Source: an uncultured Collinsella sp. (GTDB lineage: Bacteria > Actinomycetota > Coriobacteriia > Coriobacteriales > Coriobacteriaceae). Taken from it: a stretch of DNA of 64,000 bases. Both the position numbers and the translations under genes were made by a program. This document shows, in pieces, positions 34,108-43,672 of the stretch. Location of the stretch: positions 1 through 64,000 of the forward strand of contig UQLB01000006.1 in NCBI GenBank assembly GCA_900541725.1, in the 5' to 3' direction. A model generated the notes under the pieces. That model was not told the origin of the DNA, did not search any database, and worked only from the letters and a program-made list of their open reading frames with translations. Position 1 is the stretch's first letter. Every line of letters starts with the position of its first letter.

Positions 34108-37107
34108 ATGGTAAACGATTTGGGCGGTATAGACGAGCTCGAGCTGATGCCGTTGGGCGGAGGCTATATGGTGCGACGCGAACGCTTGATGAATGAGCTT
34201 ATCGCCAAGGGCCGAAAGGCCGGCATCGTGGTTCTTTATGCGCCCGACGGGTTTGGGAAGACCTCGGTGTTGCTGCAGTACACCCATGAGGTTAAATGCG
34301 ACCCGACGCGAGGCCCCGTGCGGATTATCGAGGCCGATCGCGCCACTGGGCGCGAGGTGTTTATGCAGCTCGAGGTGGTTACCGAAGAACTCAAAGACAA
34401 ACCGCACTCTCTTATCGCGATTGATAATGTGCCAAACCTCGATCAGCACGATACCGAAGACCTCATCGACAGGATTCGCGGCCTGCGCGCTATGGGGGTA
34501 GGGGTCTTTATCTCCTGCCGTCCTTCAAATCGTCAGCTGATTCATGGGCTGGGCGATTCGGTTAAGATCAATGCGCAGATGCTCAAGGTGCATGCCTATG
34601 AGTATTCGGCGTGGGCATCGGCGTTTTCGATCAGCACATCGCTCGACTTTTATCAACTCACGCAAGGCGTGCCCGAGCTCGTTTCGGCATTGCAGACGGG
34701 TCTGTATGGCCAAGGCGACGTAGCCGGTCTGCTCGAAAACGAGATTGTCAACGTATATGGCGCGGCACTTGCCGATCTGGCTTCGCTCGACAATAATGCG
34801 CTGTTTTGCGTGGCATGTCTCATGGTTTTGATGGGCGAGGGCAATATCGCAGAACTCGAGGCCTGTGGGGTGAGGCTGTCGATGGTCGACCAGTCCTATT
34901 TTGTGCGCGACTACCCGATCTTTGGCTTGGATCCCGCCGAGCGGAGTTTTACGTGTCTGGGCACGGAGGATAACGGACGCTTGCGCTTGCGTAAGTTGGT
35001 GGCCGAGGTTCGCCCCGAACTTGTTCCGAGGGCGGCCCAGATTTTGCTTAAGGCGGGCCGATGCGATGCGGCGATGGGCCTGGCGGACGCCTTTTTGGAC
35101 CGTGAAGCGGTCCTTGAACTTGCTGGACAGTATGGGGTCGATCTGGCTCTGACGGGGCACGGGGCCGATATCTGCCGAGCGGCGCTGGGCACGATCGATG
35201 CCGACGATCCGGCTCCAGAGCCAACGCCTGCCGAAGCGCTTGGCGTATATCTGGCAGCGGTCAGCGTATCCAATACAAAGCTCGCTCGCTATATGGCATC
35301 GGTTATCGAGCGCGGGGGCGAACGGGCGGCCTGCGAAATAGACCCTGTTTCATGGAGGGTGGCCCAGACGCTGACGGCTGTTTGCTATGGGGACAACGGG
35401 CTTGGGCTTCCTACGAACCTGGCCGTGCCAGAAATAGAGACGTCCCATACCGCACTCGATATGTTGTCTGCGCATATCGAGGTCAAACGCTGTCTGACCG
35501 AGCGGGGAAATGACGGCGGCGTTCTACAACAGCTCAAAACGAGCAAGGCCTACGACTGCGAGCTCGACATCGCGGGGATTGTTATACGGGCCGATAGCAT
35601 GCTGGTGGAGCTCTTTGACGGGTCGTTTGCGGGAACCGACGAGCGCGACGACGAGATGACGGTGGTGCGGGAGGCGCTCGACGTACGTGGGCTTAAGGCG
35701 ATGGCTATCTGGGTGCGCATGGTGTTGGCGGCACGGCGGCTCCTTTCCGGCTTGCCGGTAACCGACGACGCGGCGTTCAACGAGCTCGATCGTTTTGCCG
35801 TGCGCATGCGCGACAACCAGATTCAGCTGTTTGGGCTGTTGCTAGAAGGCTGGCAGTCGCTGGCAGAGGGACGGCCGGTTAATGCAAAGTTCCGTGCGGT
35901 CCAAGTGCTCAAACTTGCCGAGGAGTCGATTGCGTACATGCGCGATAACGCATTGCTGCTGGAGCGCGCGGCATATCTGCGTAACACCTCGATGGTTTCG
36001 GTGCGCGAGGAAGCGGAGTTGCTCGATATAAGCCAGACGCAGGTTGGTGGAGCGGAGGCCTGGATGGTGGCGCTGCATTTGGCCTGTGCGGGCCGAGACA
36101 GCGATCTTGCGGCCTGGATGTCCATGAATCGTGCGGGGATTCTAGAGCCATCGTATCGGCTCTTTGCGCGCCTTGCCATGCATTGTCTGGGCGAGCCGGC
36201 GGGCAGGATACGCAAGAAGCTTCCCGTGCGCGAACTGTCGCGGTACTCGCTGCGCGACGATTTGGAAGGGGAGGGCGAGCGCCTATTCCAGGCCGGCGAG
36301 GTTGAAGCCGTTGATACCATCGACCATATCGAGATTCGCATGTTTGGTGCGTTTCGCGCCGAGCGCGACGGGTTTCCCATCACGGACAAAATGTGGCGCC
36401 GCAAGAAGGCGGCGACGCTTGCCGAGCGGCTTGCGCTGGGCATGGATGCGCTCGTCGATCGTGAGACGCTGGCCATGGAGCTGTGGCCCCATGCCGAGTT
36501 CAATAGCGCCCGCAACAACCTGTACTCGACGATATCGCGCTTGCGGTCGGCTTTGGGACCGACGCCAGACGGCAAGTCGTGTGTGCTCATCCAAAATGAA
36601 TGCATCGGACTCAACGGCGACTACGTCAAGACCGATGTACGGCTGTTTGACCAGATAAGCCGTGAGATTTTGGGAAATCGCACGGGTGCGCGCGGGCCCC
36701 ATTTAGTTGAGCTGTGCCTTAAGATTGAGCAGCTTTATGCCGGACCGCTGTATGTTCCCAATGGCTGTAATCCCACCTACTTTTTGCGTATGCGACGCAT
36801 TATGCAGTCAAAGTACATCGATTGCATGATTAAGGGAGCAAATGCCGCTCTAGAAGAAAACGATCTGCAGTCGGCGATTTGGCTGGCGGAGTCGGGGCTT
36901 CGGCAGGAAACGGCGCGTGAGGATATGGTGCGCTGCGCCATGCGCGTCTACAGTGCGGCGGGGCGGCGGCGCGATATCGTCGAGCTGTACAGCGGGCATA
37001 TGCACCATCTGAGGGAGCAGGTCAATGGCGTGCCCGAGCCCGAGACGCGGCGTCTATACGAGCGCTTGGTGGAGGGTCGGCTCAACCGCGTGCTGGTCGA
37101 GCGATAA
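34108..37107 (+). CDS. Large ATPase regulator with SARP/BTAD DNA-binding half
   Basis: A 999-residue protein. The N-terminus holds a P-loop (LYAPDGFGKTSVLL, about residues 41-54) and a Walker B-like LIAIDNVPN (about 103-111), as in MalT/STAND ATPases. A long helical middle (about 250-730) resembles solenoid sensor repeats. Near 745-850 an OmpR/SARP-like winged helix appears (IEIRMFGAFRAERDG, then LWPHAEFNSARNNLYSTISR). It is followed by a bacterial transcriptional activator domain with TPR-like helices (LCLKIEQLYAGPLYVP onward). It probably senses a ligand with ATP and activates unknown promoters. GAGGAG precedes the ATG. It is monocistronic. Confidence 0.82.
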   Translation: MVNDLGGIDELELMPLGGGYMVRRERLMNELIAKGRKAGIVVLYAPDGFGKTSVLLQYTHEVKCDPTRGPVRIIEADRATGREVFMQLEVVTEELKDKPHSLIAIDNVPNLDQHDTEDLIDRIRGLRAMGVGVFISCRPSNRQLIHGLGDSVKINAQMLKVHAYEYSAWASAFSISTSLDFYQLTQGVPELVSALQTGLYGQGDVAGLLENEIVNVYGAALADLASLDNNALFCVACLMVLMGEGNIAELEACGVRLSMVDQSYFVRDYPIFGLDPAERSFTCLGTEDNGRLRLRKLVAEVRPELVPRAAQILLKAGRCDAAMGLADAFLDREAVLELAGQYGVDLALTGHGADICRAALGTIDADDPAPEPTPAEALGVYLAAVSVSNTKLARYMASVIERGGERAACEIDPVSWRVAQTLTAVCYGDNGLGLPTNLAVPEIETSHTALDMLSAHIEVKRCLTERGNDGGVLQQLKTSKAYDCELDIAGIVIRADSMLVELFDGSFAGTDERDDEMTVVREALDVRGLKAMAIWVRMVLAARRLLSGLPVTDDAAFNELDRFAVRMRDNQIQLFGLLLEGWQSLAEGRPVNAKFRAVQVLKLAEESIAYMRDNALLLERAAYLRNTSMVSVREEAELLDISQTQVGGAEAWMVALHLACAGRDSDLAAWMSMNRAGILEPSYRLFARLAMHCLGEPAGRIRKKLPVRELSRYSLRDDLEGEGERLFQAGEVEAVDTIDHIEIRMFGAFRAERDGFPITDKMWRRKKAATLAERLALGMDALVDRETLAMELWPHAEFNSARNNLYSTISRLRSALGPTPDGKSCVLIQNECIGLNGDYVKTDVRLFDQISREILGNRTGARGPHLVELCLKIEQLYAGPLYVPNGCNPTYFLRMRRIMQSKYIDCMIKGANAALEENDLQSAIWLAESGLRQETAREDMVRCAMRVYSAAGRRRDIVELYSGHMHHLREQVNGVPEPETRRLYERLVEGRLNRVLVER

Positions 37108-37110
37108 AAA

Positions 37111-37139
37111 ACGGGCGCCCGAAGTACTTGGGCACCCGT
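37111..37139 (-). terminator. Terminator downstream of yhbY
   Basis: ACGGGTGCCC-loop-GGGCGCCCGT (minus strand) followed by a T-run that overlaps the end of the opposite gene. On the plus strand no T-run follows. Confidence 0.7.
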
Positions 37140-37176
37140 AAGCTTGCTATATGTTGGCTCGCCGGATCATTGGCTC

Positions 37177-37476
37177 TTAGACGAGCTTGATCTTCTCGAT
37201 GTCCTTGCGCGAGGACTCGCGATACAGCGAGAACTTGCGGCCGATGACCTGGACGACCTCGGCGTGGCAACGCTCAGCGAGCTCTTCGGCGGCCTCGCGG
37301 GCGGAAAGACTAGAGCCATCGAGCACGGAGCACTTAACGAGCTCGTGCTTCTCCAGGTAGGCGACCGTCTGCTCGACGGTGCCCTCGTTGACGTCGGACT
37401 TGCCGATGATGATGGCGGGGTTGAGGTGATGGGCCATGCTGCGAAGCTGCTTGACCTGGGCTCCTGTCAGTGCCAT
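37177..37476 (-). CDS. yhbY: YhbY/CRS1-type RNA-binding protein
   Basis: A 99-residue CRM-domain protein. It opens MALTGAQVKQLRSMAHHLNP and contains the GxxG-like loop in IIGKSDVNEGTVEQTVAYLEKHELVK, with a later AEELAERCHAEVVQVIGRKFSLYRES. Family members associate with precursors of the 50S subunit and RNA. The ATG at 37476 is preceded by GAGAACCC. It is 158 bases from the methyltransferase gene on the same strand. Confidence 0.93.
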   Translation of the reverse strand: MALTGAQVKQLRSMAHHLNPAIIIGKSDVNEGTVEQTVAYLEKHELVKCSVLDGSSLSAREAAEELAERCHAEVVQVIGRKFSLYRESSRKDIEKIKLV

Positions 37477-37634
37477 GGGTTCTCGCTTTCTATGTATGGG
37501 GCGCCCCGCGACGGGGCCTTAATCTACGTGAGCTGTCCCACGATAACGCAGGAACGGCGCGGTGTGGAGCGCGTTTGCCCAGTTCAAAAAGAATGCGGAT
37601 GCCGAATGAGTGGGCGGTGCGGGCTGCGAACAGG

Positions 37635-38522
37635 CTATGAGCTGGGCGCAGAGACCGGCTCCCATGCAATAAACGCCCAGCGAACCTTACGGATATGGTC
37701 GAGCATATAGCGCCCCTGCGGCACGCCCTTGGAGCCCGGCTCACCGGCATGGGGATTCTCGATCATGTGCTGGGCGATGTAGTCGCGCAGACGGTCGACC
37801 TTATCCTCGTTGCCATGCTCAAGCATGCGGGAAAAGTCCGCCACGCCCGCTTCAAGGCTGTCGAAGGTATCGCGACGCGGCGATTCAAAGTACGTGACCT
37901 GCGGCAGGGCACCCATCTGAATGAGGATATTAAAGGCATACACAAAGCCATTACTGCAGGTAACCGAGGCACCGATGGCATTCATCAAGTGCAGGTCATA
38001 GCGCGGGCTGGAGTTAGCGACCATCGTGACAGCACAACGCCGACGAGCCGTACGATCAAGCTTGGCAAGCGCACCTTTGAGGTTGGTCGTGGTGACCGAA
38101 CGACTGGCAAAGGCAACATCAACCGCTTTCGCGATCGGCCCAACTAGGTCCCAATCATCATCCCAGGCAAGCTCAAGCGGCGTAATGTGGCCTTCAAGCC
38201 CGTAATACTCAATACCAGCATCAAGGGTGCCCAGCATAGCAGGAGAGAAATCAGCCGCAATCACAGGATGCCCGGCTTGCGCAAGCGGAATAGCAATCGA
38301 CCCAGCCCCACACCCCATATCAAGCACCGACTCACCAGGCTGGAGCGCCAACAGCTTCATAAAATCCCGGGCATACGGAGCAGTCTCAAGCGGCCGAAAA
38401 TGCCGGGCTCTTTTGTCCCACTCAAAAGAGTCATCAGCCCGATGCCGAGTAGCCTGCAGGCGCATCCATTCATCATTCCAATCCACGGAAAGCAGCTCAG
38501 AACGAACCAAATCATCAGCCAC
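37635..38522 (-). CDS. SAM-dependent methyltransferase
   Basis: A 295-residue class I methyltransferase. The SAM-binding motif I is VLDMGCGAGSIAIPLAQAGH (about residues 66-85). The acidic motif ADFSPAMLG (about 90) and motif IV-like EITPLELAWDDDWD follow. The substrate is not identifiable. The GTG start at 38522 follows AAGGGGGATGG. It sits just downstream of the hairpin terminator at 38547 on the same strand, so it is probably its own unit. Confidence 0.86.
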   Translation of the reverse strand: MADDLVRSELLSVDWNDEWMRLQATRHRADDSFEWDKRARHFRPLETAPYARDFMKLLALQPGESVLDMGCGAGSIAIPLAQAGHPVIAADFSPAMLGTLDAGIEYYGLEGHITPLELAWDDDWDLVGPIAKAVDVAFASRSVTTTNLKGALAKLDRTARRRCAVTMVANSSPRYDLHLMNAIGASVTCSNGFVYAFNILIQMGALPQVTYFESPRRDTFDSLEAGVADFSRMLEHGNEDKVDRLRDYIAQHMIENPHAGEPGSKGVPQGRYMLDHIRKVRWAFIAWEPVSAPSS

Positions 38523-38541
38523 GGGCCATCCCCCTTACAAC

Positions 38542-38573
38542 AAAAAGCGGCCCCTCCCAAAAAGAAGAGCCGC
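38542..38573 (-). terminator. Minus-strand terminator upstream of the methyltransferase
   Basis: On the minus strand, GCGGCTCTTCTT-TTT-GGGAGGGGCCGC (12 pairs including G-U) is followed by TTTTTG. It would stop transcription coming from the UPF0210/methionine cluster. Confidence 0.75.
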
Positions 38574-38687
38574 AACCAGCATATATCAGAAAGAACCGTT
38601 CCAACGCCAAACCACCGCATCAGCCAGGGTGGGCAGAAGCGAAGCGACTGCCAAAGGGACAGAACCCAACCGAGGTCCCGTTGTGCG

Positions 38688-38829
38688 GGAGCCCCGCTGC
38701 CCGGCGGCAGGCATATAAGGTCGATCGCGAGTTCCGCACGAGCCGGAGAGCACTTAATGTGCTCTCCGTGCGAGCCAGGACTGTCCGAGCAGGCGACCTT
38801 ATATGCCTGCCGCCGGGCAGCGGGGCTCC
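38688..38829. mobile_element. 142-bp element with perfect 36-bp inverted repeats
   Basis: The arms 38688-38723 and 38794-38829 are exact reverse complements (36 of 36), beginning GGAGCCCCGCTGCCCGGCGG. The 70-base interior contains a smaller perfect hairpin, GGAGAGCAC-TTAAT-GTGCTCTCC. It ends 16 bases from the UPF0210 stop codon. There is no coding potential and no visible target duplication. It resembles a MITE or a REP-pair element. Confidence 0.7.
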
Positions 38830-38845
38830 TCGCCCGTATCCCTAG

Positions 38846-40210
38846 CTAGTTCTTCAGCGAGTTCAGCGGCGCCGGGAATCGACCACCGCGGTGGGCAAGC
38901 ACGGTGCCGGCGTTGGGGTTCACCGGCATAATGGGTGCACGGCCGAACAGGCCGCCGTACTCGACGCAGTCGCCCACGCCCTTGCCGATGGCGGGAATCA
39001 CGCGGACGGCCGTGGTCTTGTTGTTGATGACGCCGATGGCCATCTCGTCGGCGATGATGCCGGCGATGGTCTCGACCGGGGTGTCGCCGGGGATGGCGAT
39101 CATGTCCAGGCCAACGGAGCATACGCAGGTCATGGCCTCGAGCTTCTCGAGCGAAAGCGCGCCGGCTTCGACGGCGGCGATCATGCCGGCGTCCTCGGAC
39201 ACGGGGATAAAGGCGCCGGAGAGACCGCCCACGCTGGAACTGGCCATGACGCCGCCCTTCTTGACGGCATCGTTGAGCATGGCGAGCGCGCAGGTCGTGC
39301 CCGGGCCACCGCAGGTGCCCACACCGATGATCTCGAGGATGCGCGCGACGGAGTCGCCGATGGCAGGCGTGGGAGCCAGCGACAGGTCGACAATGCCCTT
39401 CTCGACACCCAGACGATGGGCGGCCTCGCGGCTCATGAGCTCGCCGGCACGGGTGATCTTAAAGGCGGTCTGCTTAATCTTCTCGGCGACTTCCATCATC
39501 GATGCGGAATCGGGCAGCGTCTCCAGGGCTGCGGCCATAACGCCGGGGCCCGAAACGCCTACGTTGATGACGGCGTCGGCCTCGCCACCGCCGTGGACGG
39601 CGCCCGCCATAAACGGGGAGTCCTCGACCATGTTGGCAAAGCAGACAAACTTGGAAGCGCCGACGGAATCCTGGTCGGCCGTGAGTTTAGCGGCATCGAT
39701 GATGGTCTGGGCGGCCATAAGCACGGCGTCCATGTTGATGCCGGCGCGCAGGCTGGCGACGTTGACGCTGGAGCAGACGCGGCTCGTGGTGGCGAGCGCC
39801 TGCGGAATAGACTGGATGACGCGGCGGTCGGCGTCGCCGATGCCCTTCTGGACGAGTGCGGAGAAGCCGCCCAGGTAATCGATGCCGAGCGTCTCGGCCG
39901 CGCGGTCGAGGGCATGCGCGATGGGGGTGAGATCCTCATCCTTGCAGCACGCGGCGATCTGCGCCACCGGGGTGACGGAAACGCGCTTGTTGACGATGGG
40001 GATGCCGTACTCGCGCTCGAGGTTCTCGGCGGTCTCGACCAGATGCTCAGCCGTGTGCGTCACGTGGTCGTAGATCTTCGTGCACATGCGGTCGAGGTTC
40101 TCGTCGCCGCAACCCATGAGCGAAACACCCATGGTGATGGTCCTGATGTCGAGGTTCTGTTCCTCAACCATGCCGCGGGTTTCCGCGATTTCTGCGGGCG
40201 TGATCGCCAT
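38846..40210 (-). CDS. UPF0210 (DUF711-type) family protein
   Basis: A 454-residue conserved cytoplasmic protein. It shows the family blocks DIRTITMGVSLMGC at the start, ANMVEDSPFMAGAVHGGGEAD in the middle and VGTCGGPGTTCALAMLNDAVKKG near residue 300. These are the signatures of the UPF0210 family, glycyl-radical-like in fold but with no known activity. The start at 40210 follows AGGAGCGCAAGG. An upstream in-frame ATG (40267) would add 19 residues without support. In other bacteria an ACT-domain gene often sits beside it; none is present here. Confidence 0.93.
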   Translation of the reverse strand: MAITPAEIAETRGMVEEQNLDIRTITMGVSLMGCGDENLDRMCTKIYDHVTHTAEHLVETAENLEREYGIPIVNKRVSVTPVAQIAACCKDEDLTPIAHALDRAAETLGIDYLGGFSALVQKGIGDADRRVIQSIPQALATTSRVCSSVNVASLRAGINMDAVLMAAQTIIDAAKLTADQDSVGASKFVCFANMVEDSPFMAGAVHGGGEADAVINVGVSGPGVMAAALETLPDSASMMEVAEKIKQTAFKITRAGELMSREAAHRLGVEKGIVDLSLAPTPAIGDSVARILEIIGVGTCGGPGTTCALAMLNDAVKKGGVMASSSVGGLSGAFIPVSEDAGMIAAVEAGALSLEKLEAMTCVCSVGLDMIAIPGDTPVETIAGIIADEMAIGVINNKTTAVRVIPAIGKGVGDCVEYGGLFGRAPIMPVNPNAGTVLAHRGGRFPAPLNSLKN

Positions 40211-40318
40211 CCTTGCGCTCCTATCTGCCAAAACGAGCATAGTCTTATCTATTCTAACGTGCCGCACGTGCCAAGTGGCGCGTGCGGCACGTTTTGGTGC
40301 GGGGTTGTTTCCGTTATG

Positions 40319-42874
40319 TTACCGGCCAAAGACCTCTTCGGCGATGCGCGCGCTCTCGGCGGCGTCCTTGGCGTAGTAGTCCGCGCCGATCTGCTTGGCG
40401 TATTCGGGGGTGAGCACGGCGCCGCCCACGATGATCTTGACGCCCGGAACCTCGGCATGAAGCAACTTGATGGTCTCCTCCATGGCGACGACGGTGGTGG
40501 TCATAAGCGCCGAGAGACCGACGAGCTTAATGTCGCGCTCCTTTACGGTCTTGAGCACCTCTTGCGGATCGACATCGCGGCCCAGGTCAAAGACGGTGTA
40601 ACCGTAGTTATCGAGCAGCATTTTGACGATGTTCTTGCCAATATCGTGGATGTCGCCCTTGACGGTGGCCACGCAGATCTTGCCCTTGTCGGCAATCTCG
40701 CCGGCGGGCATCAGACGCTTGATGGTATCGAAGCCCACGCGGGCTGCCTCGGCTGAGGCCATGAGCTGCGGCAAGAAGAACTTGCCCTGGTCAAAGAGGA
40801 CGCCGACCTCGTCGAGGGCGGGGATAAAGTGGTTGTTGATGAGGTCCATGGCGTCATGGTCGGCCAGCAAGCGCTCGGTCTCGGCCGCGATCTCGCCCTT
40901 ACGGCCCGAGACGACCATGTGGCGGATGGGATCGTCGTCGGCGCTTGCGGTGGTGCCTGCGGCAGGCACGGCATCGCTCGAAGCAGCTTGGGCAGCTGCC
41001 GGGTTTGCAGCGATCTTGTACGGGTCGGTCCAGCCGGCGTAGCGCTCGATGTATCCAGTCGAGCCCTCGTCCTCGACGCTCAACACGCGATAGCTGTAGA
41101 CGGTGTCCATAAAGCGCTTGGAGCCCGGGTTCATGATGGGGGCGTCCAGGCCCGCGCCAAAGGCGGCGGCCAAAAAGACCGAGCCCAGCAGCGGGCGGGC
41201 AGGCAAGCCAAAGCTGATGTTCGACACGCCGAGCGCGCACTTGACGCCCAGGCGCTCCTTGCACAGCGACATGGCGCGCAGGATCTGCTCGGCCTGACGC
41301 TGGTTGGTCGAGGCGGTCATGACCAGGCAGTCGATGAGGATGCGGTCCGGGCCGATGCCGTAGCGGGCGGCCTCCGCCACGATGCGCTCGGCGATGGCGA
41401 AGCGCGCCTCGGCGGTATCGGGGATGCCGCCCTCGTCGAGCGTGAGGCCGACGACGTTGGTGCCGTAGTGGGCAACCAGCGGGAAGATCTCATCCATGAT
41501 CTGCTGCTTGCCGTTAACCGAGTTGATGATGGGCTTGCCGGCATAGCGGCGCACGGCGGCCTCGACGGCGGCGGGGTCAGTGGAGTCGATCTGCAGGGGC
41601 AGAAGCGTGGAGCCCTGGAGCTGCTCGGTTGCCTGCTGGATGATTTTGACCTCGTCGATCTCGGGCAGGCCCACGTTGACGTCCAAGATGTCGGCGCCCT
41701 GTTCCTGCTGGCTGATGCCCTGGCTCACGACGTAATCCAGATCGCCATCGCGCAGAGCCTGCTGCAGGCGCTTTTTGCCGGTGGGGTTGATGCGCTCGCC
41801 GATGACGGCGATCTTGTGGCCATCGCAGGGAAGGTCCACGACCGTCTGGGCGCTCGTGACCGACATGCTGGGTTTGCGGTGACGCACGCTGGGCGTGTGG
41901 TTGTCGATGAGGGTGCGAAGTGCCGCCATGTGCGTGGGCGTGGTGCCGCAGCATCCGCCGACGACGCTCACGCCGTCGGCGATCATGCCGGCGACGGCCT
42001 CGGCGTATTCGGGTGCCTGGATGTCAAAGACGGTGTTGCCGTCGTCGTCAACGCGGGGCAGTCCCGCGTTTGCCTGCACCATGACGGGCTTGTCGGTGAC
42101 GGTGAGCATACGTGCGGCGAGCCCACGGAGCTCGGCCGGACCCTGGCTGCAGTTGATGCCCAAGACATCGGCGCCGATGGCGTCGAGGGTGATGGCGGCG
42201 ACCTCGGGGCTCGTGCCCAAGAAGGTGCGGCCGTCTTCCTCAAAGGTCATGGTGGCAAAGACGGGCAGGTCGGAGTTCTCGCGGCAGGCGAGGACCGCCG
42301 CCTTGATCTCGGCCAGGTCGGTCATAGTCTCGATAATAAAGAGGTCCACACCCGCGGCGACGCCGGCGCGCACTTCCTCGGCAAAGAGGTCGTAGGCCTC
42401 GTCGAAGCTCAGGGTACCCAGGGGGCGCAGCAGCGCGCCGATGGGGCCGATATCGCCGGCGACGTAGTGGGCACCGGCTGCGCGGGCGCAGGCGACAGCG
42501 GCGGCAAAGACATCTGCCACGGTGGCGGTACCGTCGAGCTTGTGGGCGTTGGCGCCAAAGGTGTTGGCGGTGATCACGTCGCAGCCGGCCTCGACGTACT
42601 GTCGCTGAATGTCGGTAATGACCTGGGGCTCCTCAAAGTTGAGCAGCTCGGGCAGGGCTCCGGCCTTCATGCCGGCCGCCTGCAGCATGGTGCCCATGCC
42701 GCCGTCGAACAGCAGATGCCCCGTGCCCTCGATGGCCGCACGCAGGCGATCGTCCTTAATGCGCAGATCGTCGATCGTGCGCGTCTTGTACGTGGCACCG
42801 TTGCGACGTGCGGCATCAACGGGTGCCGCCAATGCAGTGCCGTCAGAATCATGAGTGATAAGCGGAGTAAACAT
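40319..42874 (-). CDS. metH: Cobalamin-dependent methionine synthase, without reactivation domain
   Basis: An 851-residue enzyme that transfers a methyl group from methyltetrahydrofolate to homocysteine via B12. The order is homocysteine-binding barrel (about 50-345, zinc ligands in INCSQG and VGGCCGTTP), pterin-binding barrel (about 355-600, VIGERINPTGKKR), a short variable linker with alanine repeats, and the B12-binding cap and fold (about 650-850, with GDIHDIGKN carrying the cobalt-ligating His). The C-terminal AdoMet-binding reactivation domain of E. coli-type MetH is absent; the next gene upstream encodes it. An ATG at 42874 follows TTAGGAG, 9 bases after that gene's stop. Confidence 0.96.
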   Translation of the reverse strand: MFTPLITHDSDGTALAAPVDAARRNGATYKTRTIDDLRIKDDRLRAAIEGTGHLLFDGGMGTMLQAAGMKAGALPELLNFEEPQVITDIQRQYVEAGCDVITANTFGANAHKLDGTATVADVFAAAVACARAAGAHYVAGDIGPIGALLRPLGTLSFDEAYDLFAEEVRAGVAAGVDLFIIETMTDLAEIKAAVLACRENSDLPVFATMTFEEDGRTFLGTSPEVAAITLDAIGADVLGINCSQGPAELRGLAARMLTVTDKPVMVQANAGLPRVDDDGNTVFDIQAPEYAEAVAGMIADGVSVVGGCCGTTPTHMAALRTLIDNHTPSVRHRKPSMSVTSAQTVVDLPCDGHKIAVIGERINPTGKKRLQQALRDGDLDYVVSQGISQQEQGADILDVNVGLPEIDEVKIIQQATEQLQGSTLLPLQIDSTDPAAVEAAVRRYAGKPIINSVNGKQQIMDEIFPLVAHYGTNVVGLTLDEGGIPDTAEARFAIAERIVAEAARYGIGPDRILIDCLVMTASTNQRQAEQILRAMSLCKERLGVKCALGVSNISFGLPARPLLGSVFLAAAFGAGLDAPIMNPGSKRFMDTVYSYRVLSVEDEGSTGYIERYAGWTDPYKIAANPAAAQAASSDAVPAAGTTASADDDPIRHMVVSGRKGEIAAETERLLADHDAMDLINNHFIPALDEVGVLFDQGKFFLPQLMASAEAARVGFDTIKRLMPAGEIADKGKICVATVKGDIHDIGKNIVKMLLDNYGYTVFDLGRDVDPQEVLKTVKERDIKLVGLSALMTTTVVAMEETIKLLHAEVPGVKIIVGGAVLTPEYAKQIGADYYAKDAAESARIAEEVFGR

Positions 42875-42883
42875 CGAGGGCTC

Positions 42884-43672
42884 CTAATGGCTGGAATAGC
42901 AGGTGGTGTGGGCGGCGCGGAAGCGGCAGTTCTCGCGCATGCGGCAGATATTGCAGGTGGGGCGGGTCTGGGCGTCGTGGACCTCGCCGTCGAACAGGCC
43001 GATCACCGCGGTCACGCTCTTGGTGGGCATGAGTAGGCTGGTGGGTGTGACGGTAAGCCCGATGAGCCGCGTGGCGTTGAGCGCGTTGACGATCGAGCGC
43101 TGGGCCGAGAGCGGGCAGTCGCCGTAGCCGGGACTAAAGCGCCAGTTGCCGGCGAGTCCGTGTGCGGCGGCCGCAGCCTTGACCTGCTGGTCCATTTGCT
43201 CGACGGCGGCTTCTACATAGGCAGAGCATGCGGCGTCGAGCACGGCTCCCTCCAGGGGCTGCTGGGCTCCCGTGGTGCGCAGGCGACGCTCGGCGTCCAT
43301 GCCGAGGGTGCATGCCATGAGCGCGGCAAAGCGGGCGTCTTTGAGATGTCGATAGATATCGCGACCTCGCAGCTCAACGTTGGTGCCGACCAAGCGAATG
43401 CAAGGCTCACTTTGTTCGTCCACGCCCGTGGCATCGACGGCAAACACGCGGCGCACGCCACGGGGCTCAATGTCCAGTTCCAGACGTTCAACGACAAGCT
43501 CAATACGTCGTGACAGTTCGGGCTCAATCTGCTGGCCGCCGTAACCCAGATACCGCAGCATCTCGGCACGGTCGACACGGGGATGGTGCGCGGCATCGAC
43601 ACGGTAAAGCGCCGGCGACGCAAGGTCGGCCGGCACTTCGACAGCGGTTGTATCGATGTGCGGTTTTTCCAT
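42884..43672 (-). CDS. Methionine synthase reactivation-domain protein
   Basis: A 262-residue stand-alone version of the MetH activation domain. The conserved RFSPGYGDCPL motif near residue 180 binds AdoMet; the C-terminus has a cysteine cluster (TCNICRMRENCRF). It should rereduce oxidised cob(II)alamin of the metH product. The ATG at 43672 shares one base with the metF stop codon (TAATG), and metH starts 9 bases after its stop, so the three make one operon. A longer frame upstream overlaps metF and is not real. Confidence 0.93.
   Translation of the reverse strand: MEKPHIDTTAVEVPADLASPALYRVDAAHHPRVDRAEMLRYLGYGGQQIEPELSRRIELVVERLELDIEPRGVRRVFAVDATGVDEQSEPCIRLVGTNVELRGRDIYRHLKDARFAALMACTLGMDAERRLRTTGAQQPLEGAVLDAACSAYVEAAVEQMDQQVKAAAAAHGLAGNWRFSPGYGDCPLSAQRSIVNALNATRLIGLTVTPTSLLMPTKSVTAVIGLFDGEVHDAQTRPTCNICRMRENCRFRAAHTTCYSSH

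Noticed and set aside
38891..40756. 621-codon plus-strand frame opposite UPF0210 and metH
   Set aside because: Covers two real minus-strand genes, and its product is low-complexity.
40829..43036. 735-codon plus-strand frame opposite metH
   Set aside because: Antisense shadow of a gene with complete catalytic motifs.
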